Below are positions 59,533 through 64,000 of a stretch of DNA of 64,000 nt, piece after piece. Source of the stretch: Bin87 sp965221295 (GTDB lineage Bacteria; Chloroflexota; Dehalococcoidia; Lucifugimonadales; UBA3495); NCBI GenBank assembly GCA_965221295.1, contig OZ244879.1:2852001-2916000 (forward strand). The letters run 5' to 3'. Numbering within the stretch: position 1 is the stretch's first letter; each line of letters opens with the position of its first letter. The notes under the pieces are model-generated. The model made no database searches, was not told where the DNA came from, and was given only the letters and a program-made list of their open reading frames with translations. The position numbers and the translations under genes are program-made.

Positions 59533-59880
59533 TCAATCTCGCAACGGCAAACCGGCGCCAATCGATACCTCGCCGCCGCGCCACGCCGAATGGCAACGCT
59601 CCCGGCGAGGTTCCAGTAGACCAACATCTGCCGAGTTTCAAATCCACGGAATTTTCGCATGGGTTAGAAAAAGGCGCAATGCGGCCATTTGGAGAGTTTT
59701 GGCACGAATTTCGCCAGATTGGTCAAATAAAAAGACGAAACACGTTCCAAAATACGGCGCAACGGTTGCAACGCATAGTTTTGACCTGATAGCATTCTGA
59801 ACATATACTACCTTCCGCTTTGCCGCATCGCGCCAGGCTGCGCGCTGCGGCGGTAACGCTATTCGTTCGGAGGTACCAAA
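59533..59880. other. Intergenic region upstream of ABC importer
   Basis: This 348-base spacer after uvrD becomes AT-rich from about 59680. It holds the promoter at 59781-59809, preceded by an A-rich stretch (59730-59760) that could act as an UP element. I see no gene or riboswitch. Confidence 0.6.
59781..59809 (+). promoter_or_regulatory. Sigma-70-type promoter of the ABC importer operon
   Basis: TTGACC (59781-59786) and TATACT (59804-59809) with exactly 17-base spacing. The leader to the TTG start is about 65 bases. It is the best -35/-10 match in the window. Confidence 0.75.
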
Positions 59881-61743
59881 TTGGTCAAGCCTACGATCCT
59901 TGTCGCCGTGGCCGCCGCGTTGTTGCTGGCCATTGGCGTTGCCTGCGGAGGCGCCGCCCAGGAGGAGCCCGCCACTTCGGCTCCCCCGGCCGAGTCTCAA
60001 ACGCAGGGGCAGCAGGACACAACGCAACAACAACCGGAACAGCCTGCGTCCTCGGACCAGACCGCTCCCGAGACCCCCGCCACCCCCATACCGACGGTAA
60101 TCGCCACCGCCACGCCGAGCCCAACCAACACTCCGACGGCGGAGCAGGAAACCGCTGCGGTGGGTGGCCGCCTCCGCATCGCCACCGTCCCGCCGGTGCA
60201 ACAGCTGACTGGTTCGTGGCTCGGCACCACCACTTCGGTGAACACTCAAGTGCGACCCTTCACTGATCCACTGGTGCACACTGACCGCTTCGACGGTTCC
60301 CTAGTTCCCGGCTTGGCCACCCACTGGGAGACCAACGAGGACGGTACTCAGTGGACCTTCTTCCTCAGGGACGACGTCAACTTCCACGGAGATTGGGGCC
60401 AGTTCACCGCCCACGACGTGCCGGTAAGCGCCCAATTCGTCATCAGGGAGGACGCCATCGCGACGGACACCGGTCTATTCCGCGGCCTCTTCGGTGACAC
60501 CGCAGAAGAGCTGATGACCAATATCGTAGCTCTGGACGACACCACCATCCAGTTCAACCTCAAGACTCCCAACTCGCTGATGGACTTCTTTGCCGGCGCT
60601 CAGCAGGGCAACTTGTTCATGTACTCCAAGGCTCAGTACGAAGCCGAAGGCATCGAACAGTTGCAACTCAAACCCACCGGCGTCGGGCCGTGGGTCTTTG
60701 AGGAACGCACCATCGACGTGAACATCCTGTACTCCCGCAATGCTGACCACTACCGTCGGTCGCCCTTCTTCGAGGAAATGGAGTACGTGCTCATCCCCGA
60801 GGAAACCACCCGCTTGGCCCAACTCCAAACCCAGCAGGTGCAAATCGGCGAAATCAGCCGCGAGTTGCACTCCGACGCCCAGGGCGCTGGGATGCAGGTT
60901 CTGCAAAGCGAACTCCCATCCATTCAGGTCGCCTTCATCATCGGTGGAGTGTACAACCCCGAAGAAGCCGGCCCGTGCCTGACCGAAGAATTCCAAAACT
61001 GCTTCTACCAACCGGACGAACCACACTTGGACGTCAGGGTGCGCGAAGCCATCAACCGCGCGATCAATCGCGAAGAAATCAACGCGGAGTTGTTCGGCGG
61101 CATCGGTCGTCAACACACCGTGTGGGGTTTCCATCCAGCTCTCCCAGGCTACAACCCCAGGTGGACGGAAGAGTTCGACGAAAAGTACGGATACGATCCC
61201 GAACGGGCTCGCGAACTGCTGAAGGAAGCCGGCTATGAGGGATACGATCTCAAGTTGCTCCTCACCCAACTGACCGGCGTGCCCGAAATGATCCCCATGG
61301 GCGAGGCGGCGTTCACCTACCTTTCCAACATCGGCATCAACGTCACTTCCGAGGCCGTCCAGTGGGCAGATTACCGCGCCAAGTACTACCGGCCCGGCAA
61401 GACTCACGGCACCATCGCCGCCACACGGGGAACTTACCGCCCCGCCGACATCACGCTGCGTTTCTACAACCGCAGCGGCGACGCCGGCTTCTGGCGCACC
61501 TCTGTGGATCCCATGACCGATGTCCTCTACGACAAGGCGACTCAGAGCATCGATCCCGAGGTCAAGGCGCAAGCGCTGCGGGACTTGGGCGACCTCAAGT
61601 TCGACCTCTACTCAGAGGTTCCTATCGTTTGGCTGCCCGCCCAAATCGTGGTGGACCCAACGGCCATCGGTGAGATGGTGTGGCCCGGCAACATCAACGC
61701 CAGCTTCACCCACACCGAGTACATCACCCCGGCCAGCCAGTAG
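59881..61743 (+). CDS. ABC transporter substrate-binding lipoprotein (family 5)
   Basis: A 620-residue extracytoplasmic solute-binding protein of the peptide/nickel family 5. A signal peptide ends in a lipobox at GVAC with Cys22, followed by a Pro/Thr/Gln-rich tether (about 25-90). LVPGLATHWETNEDGTQWTF and a later VREAINRAINREEIN match SBP_bac_5. The start is TTG with GGAGG seven bases upstream. It is first in an operon with two permeases. The ligand is unknown; peptides, opines or sugars are possible. Confidence 0.92.
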   Translation: MVKPTILVAVAAALLLAIGVACGGAAQEEPATSAPPAESQTQGQQDTTQQQPEQPASSDQTAPETPATPIPTVIATATPSPTNTPTAEQETAAVGGRLRIATVPPVQQLTGSWLGTTTSVNTQVRPFTDPLVHTDRFDGSLVPGLATHWETNEDGTQWTFFLRDDVNFHGDWGQFTAHDVPVSAQFVIREDAIATDTGLFRGLFGDTAEELMTNIVALDDTTIQFNLKTPNSLMDFFAGAQQGNLFMYSKAQYEAEGIEQLQLKPTGVGPWVFEERTIDVNILYSRNADHYRRSPFFEEMEYVLIPEETTRLAQLQTQQVQIGEISRELHSDAQGAGMQVLQSELPSIQVAFIIGGVYNPEEAGPCLTEEFQNCFYQPDEPHLDVRVREAINRAINREEINAELFGGIGRQHTVWGFHPALPGYNPRWTEEFDEKYGYDPERARELLKEAGYEGYDLKLLLTQLTGVPEMIPMGEAAFTYLSNIGINVTSEAVQWADYRAKYYRPGKTHGTIAATRGTYRPADITLRFYNRSGDAGFWRTSVDPMTDVLYDKATQSIDPEVKAQALRDLGDLKFDLYSEVPIVWLPAQIVVDPTAIGEMVWPGNINASFTHTEYITPASQ

Positions 61744-61767
61744 ACGATATTGACGCTTCCCACACAC

Positions 61768-61791
61768 AGGGGCAACCGGCCGGTTGCCCCT
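61768..61791. terminator. Perfect 24-bp palindrome between binding protein and permease
   Basis: AGGGGCAACCGG followed by its exact reverse complement CCGGTTGCCCCT. No T-tract follows, so it may be a partial terminator or an mRNA-stabilising hairpin that keeps the binding protein in excess over the permeases. Confidence 0.6.
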
Positions 61792-61818
61792 GCACTCTGC
61801 AAGAAAAGGTAGCAACTC

Positions 61819-62742
61819 GTGCAGCGTTACATCCTTTTCAGGGTCGGACAATCCGTCCTAACCTTGCTGGTGCTCACGGTCATCGTGTTTTCGCTGGCGC
61901 GTCTCTCCGGAGACCCGCTGGACGTGCTGCTTCCGTTGGAAGCCACCAACGAGGACGCCGAACGACTTCGGGCGGCGTGGGGTTTGGACCGGCCACTGTA
62001 TGCCCAATATTTCACCTTCATCGGCAATGCCATCACCGGCGACTTCGGCGATTCCCTGCGCGTGCGGGGACGCACCGCCATGAGCTTGGTGCTCGAACGC
62101 CTTCCCAACACCGCGGCGCTGGCTGGCGTGGCGGTCATCGTGGCCATCGTAATCGCCGTGCCCATCGGAGTGCTGTCCGCCGTCAAGAAGGACACTGGCT
62201 TCGACTTCGCCGGCAAACTGATCGCCCTGTTCGGGCAATCGCTGCCCGCCTTCTGGCTGGGCTTGATGCTGATGTGGGTGTTCGCCGCGCAATTGCAATG
62301 GTTCCCAGTGTCCGGCAAGGAAGAGGGAGCCCTGTCATACATCCTGCCGGCCATCGCCATCGGTTGGTTTCAAGTAGCGGCCCTCATGCGCCTGGTGCGT
62401 TCCTCCATGCTGGACGTACTGGACACCGAATACGTGAAACTGGCCCGGATCAAGGGCGTTCCAGAATGGAAAGTCGTTTGGAAGCACTGCCTGCGCAACG
62501 CGGCCATCGCGCCGTTCACCTACTTCGCCCTCATCATCGGGTCCCTGATGGTGGGTTCGGTGTCCATTGAGTTCGTGTTTGCCTGGCCCGGCGTGGGCCG
62601 GCTTGCCGTGGACGCGGCGGTGACCAAGGACTTCCCGGTGGTCCAGGCTGTGGTCATCACGTTCTGCCTGGTGTACATCATCGCCAATCTGTTGGTGGAC
62701 ATCGCGTACGCGTACGTTGATCCCAGGATCCGCTACAACTAG
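61819..62742 (+). CDS. ABC transporter permease, DppB type
   Basis: A 307-residue inner-membrane permease with about six helices. The N-terminal helix with FSLARLSGDPLDVLLP and the EAA loop EYVKLARIKGVPEWKVVWKH match DppB/OppB. The start is GTG with AAGG upstream. It is followed after 12 bases by the DppC-type partner. Confidence 0.93.
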   Translation: MQRYILFRVGQSVLTLLVLTVIVFSLARLSGDPLDVLLPLEATNEDAERLRAAWGLDRPLYAQYFTFIGNAITGDFGDSLRVRGRTAMSLVLERLPNTAALAGVAVIVAIVIAVPIGVLSAVKKDTGFDFAGKLIALFGQSLPAFWLGLMLMWVFAAQLQWFPVSGKEEGALSYILPAIAIGWFQVAALMRLVRSSMLDVLDTEYVKLARIKGVPEWKVVWKHCLRNAAIAPFTYFALIIGSLMVGSVSIEFVFAWPGVGRLAVDAAVTKDFPVVQAVVITFCLVYIIANLLVDIAYAYVDPRIRYN

Positions 62743-62754
62743 GAGCATCTCAAC

Positions 62755-63690
62755 ATGGCTGCGGAAAATCGCGCCGTAGAACCACAGCTGGCCGTCGACT
62801 CGATGAGCGAGGCGGCCGCCCCGTCTCGCAGCCGCGCCGGCCGGTTCTGGGCCGAGGCGCGCCGGTATCCCCTGTTTCCCATCGCGCTCTTGCTGATCGT
62901 GTTGGTGATACCAGCGATATTCGCCGATTGGGTCGCCCCTCATGACCCGAAACTGGGTACCCTAAGCACCCGTTTGCTGCCGCCGGCCTGGATGGAGGGC
63001 GGCGACCCTCAGTACTTGCTGGGAACTGACCGGGTGGGCCGTGACATCCTCTCTCGCATCATGCACGGGGCCAGGGTGTCCGTTATCATCGCCGCCGTCG
63101 CCATATTCATCGCCGGCCTGGTGGGCACCACTCTGGGCATCGCCGCTGGCTATTGGGGAGGATGGGTAGATTCGGTGGTGATGCGCCTCGTCGACATTTC
63201 CTTATCAATCCCCATCATTCTGCTGGCTCTGGTCATCGTCGCCGCCACGAGACCCAGCATCACCAACGTGATCCTCGTGCTGGTGCTGCTGCTGTGGTCC
63301 AGATACGCCCGCCTGGTGCGCGGCGAGACGCTGGCGGTGCGGGTGCAGGACTTCATTTCGCGAGCCAGGGTGTCCGGCGCGTCCCACCGCAGGATCATGC
63401 TTCGGCACGTCTTCCCCAACGTCTTCAACAGCGTTATCGTGCTGGCCACCCTCAACGTGGGGTTCGTCATCATCCTGGAAGCCACGTTGAGCTTCTTGGC
63501 GGTGGGCATACCACCCCCGCAGCCGGCGTGGGGCCTCATGGTCGCCGACGGGCGCGTGCTGATCGCGTCGGCTCAAGGCTGGTGGGTATCGTTGTTCCCA
63601 GGCTTGGCCATCATGCTGGTGGTGCTGAGCATGAACCTGCTCGGAGACTGGTTGCGCGACCGCCTGGATCCGAAACAACGCCAGGTGTAG
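62755..63690 (+). CDS. ABC transporter permease, DppC type
   Basis: A 311-residue inner-membrane permease. After a cytosolic N-terminus (about 40 residues), helix 1 is followed by LLGTDRVGRDILSRIMHGAR, the DppC/OppC signature. The EAA loop is SRARVSGASHRRIMLRHVFP. AGGAG precedes the ATG. No DppD/DppF ATPase gene follows before the terminator, so the ATPases must be encoded elsewhere. Confidence 0.93.
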   Translation: MAAENRAVEPQLAVDSMSEAAAPSRSRAGRFWAEARRYPLFPIALLLIVLVIPAIFADWVAPHDPKLGTLSTRLLPPAWMEGGDPQYLLGTDRVGRDILSRIMHGARVSVIIAAVAIFIAGLVGTTLGIAAGYWGGWVDSVVMRLVDISLSIPIILLALVIVAATRPSITNVILVLVLLLWSRYARLVRGETLAVRVQDFISRARVSGASHRRIMLRHVFPNVFNSVIVLATLNVGFVIILEATLSFLAVGIPPPQPAWGLMVADGRVLIASAQGWWVSLFPGLAIMLVVLSMNLLGDWLRDRLDPKQRQV

Positions 63691-63710
63691 CGCCCGAACG
63701 CCGCAACCTG

Positions 63711-63746
63711 AAAAAGGGGGGCTGGCTGAGTTCCTGCCCCCTTTTT
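63711..63746. terminator. Bidirectional terminator after the permease operon
   Basis: AAAAAGGGGG (63711-63720) pairs with CCCCCTTTTT (63737-63746) around a 16-base loop. The A and T flanks suit termination on both strands between convergent genes. Confidence 0.85.
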
Positions 63747-63776
63747 GGGTCAGCGCTTTTGAATATTGCCAAGCCT

Positions 63777-64000
63777 TTACGCGAACTGCGGAATCACATC
63801 CTCGGCAATCGCCTGCATCAACTCACCTATCCGCCCAACGTCGCCCGTATTCAACGCCAGGGCCACGTGCTCGGCCCCAGCATCCCGGTAAGCCGCGATT
63901 CCCGCCACCATGCCGGCAGCGTCGTCGCCCGGCAGCCTAGACCGGTCGGCCGCGCGTTGGCTGGACGGCCCGCCGTGGGCTTCCACTTCCACCCGCACCG
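63777..64000 (-). CDS. LLM-class oxidoreductase, C-terminal fragment (cut by window edge)
   Basis: The last 74 codons of a gene whose start lies outside the window. GMVAGIAAYRDAGAEHVALAL and the final AEDVIPQFA resemble the C-terminal end of luciferase-like oxidoreductases. Family assignment from this short part is probable but not certain. Confidence 0.6.
   Translation of the reverse strand, partial: VRVEVEAHGGPSSQRAADRSRLPGDDAAGMVAGIAAYRDAGAEHVALALNTGDVGRIGELMQAIAEDVIPQFA

Overview
The window is a dense, GC-rich bacterial chromosome segment with about 57 protein genes on both strands and three tRNA genes. No ribosomal or other phylogenetic marker is present, so the organism is inferred. 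Several flavin-dependent monooxygenases of the luciferase-like (LLM) type, three CaiB/BaiF CoA-transferases, three short-chain dehydrogenases, GMC and DAO-type oxidoreductases, an oligopeptide-type ABC importer, FtsH with HflK/HflC and a complete sufBCDS operon together suggest a SAR202-like Chloroflexota (Dehalococcoidia-related) heterotroph that degrades recalcitrant organic matter. This is a gene-content argument, not a phylogeny.

Layout. 1-4.4 kb: sufB-sufC-sufD-sufS (minus strand; sufS cut by the window edge) for Fe-S cluster assembly. 4.7-6.8 kb: TatD nuclease, a Tag-like glycosylase and a DUF1802 protein. 6.9-9.95 kb: a putative defence island with an AIPR-family protein and three unknown genes, part of it clearly AT-richer than its surroundings. 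10-12.7 kb: aldo/keto reductase, Fur-family regulator, VOC protein, flavin reductase. 12.8-18.9 kb: two CaiB-type CoA-transferases, a CAU tRNA, an NCS2 purine/pyrimidine permease with an extra C-terminal domain, a histidine phosphatase and an SDR. 18.9-20.9 kb: asparaginase-like and LLM genes. 21-25.9 kb: ftsH, hflK, hflC (membrane proteolysis). 25.9-31.3 kb: HpcH/HpaI aldolase, M16 protease, MBL hydrolase, M42-type peptidase, Ldh2-type dehydrogenase. 31.7-38.3 kb: LLM, alpha/beta hydrolase, LLM, then Mrr and Uma2 nucleases and a third LLM. 38.5-44.3 kb: serA (frameshifted), a HEPN-MNT toxin-antitoxin pair, a PanE-like reductase, tRNA-Gly, a deoxyribosyltransferase-like protein and nitronate monooxygenase. 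44.4-50.2 kb: ABC-F protein, SDR, CaiB, GatC-like protein and amidase (frameshifted). 50.3-56.6 kb: GMC oxidoreductase, Gfo/Idh, SDR, MFS and DAO-type oxidase. 56.8-63.7 kb: tRNA-Ser, UvrD/PcrA helicase, substrate-binding protein and two permeases of a peptide-type ABC importer. A fifth LLM gene is cut by the right edge.

Two genome-level patterns stand out. Short tandem duplications (12-20 bp units, 2-5 copies) recur at least 14 times, often across start or stop codons. Two otherwise normal genes (serA and the amidase) are each broken by apparent loss of one G, which may be assembly error. Recognisable promoters fall into sigma-70 -35/-10 pairs with about 17 bp spacing and a set of extended -10 (TGnTATAxT) boxes, one of them placed so that the uvrD mRNA would be nearly leaderless.
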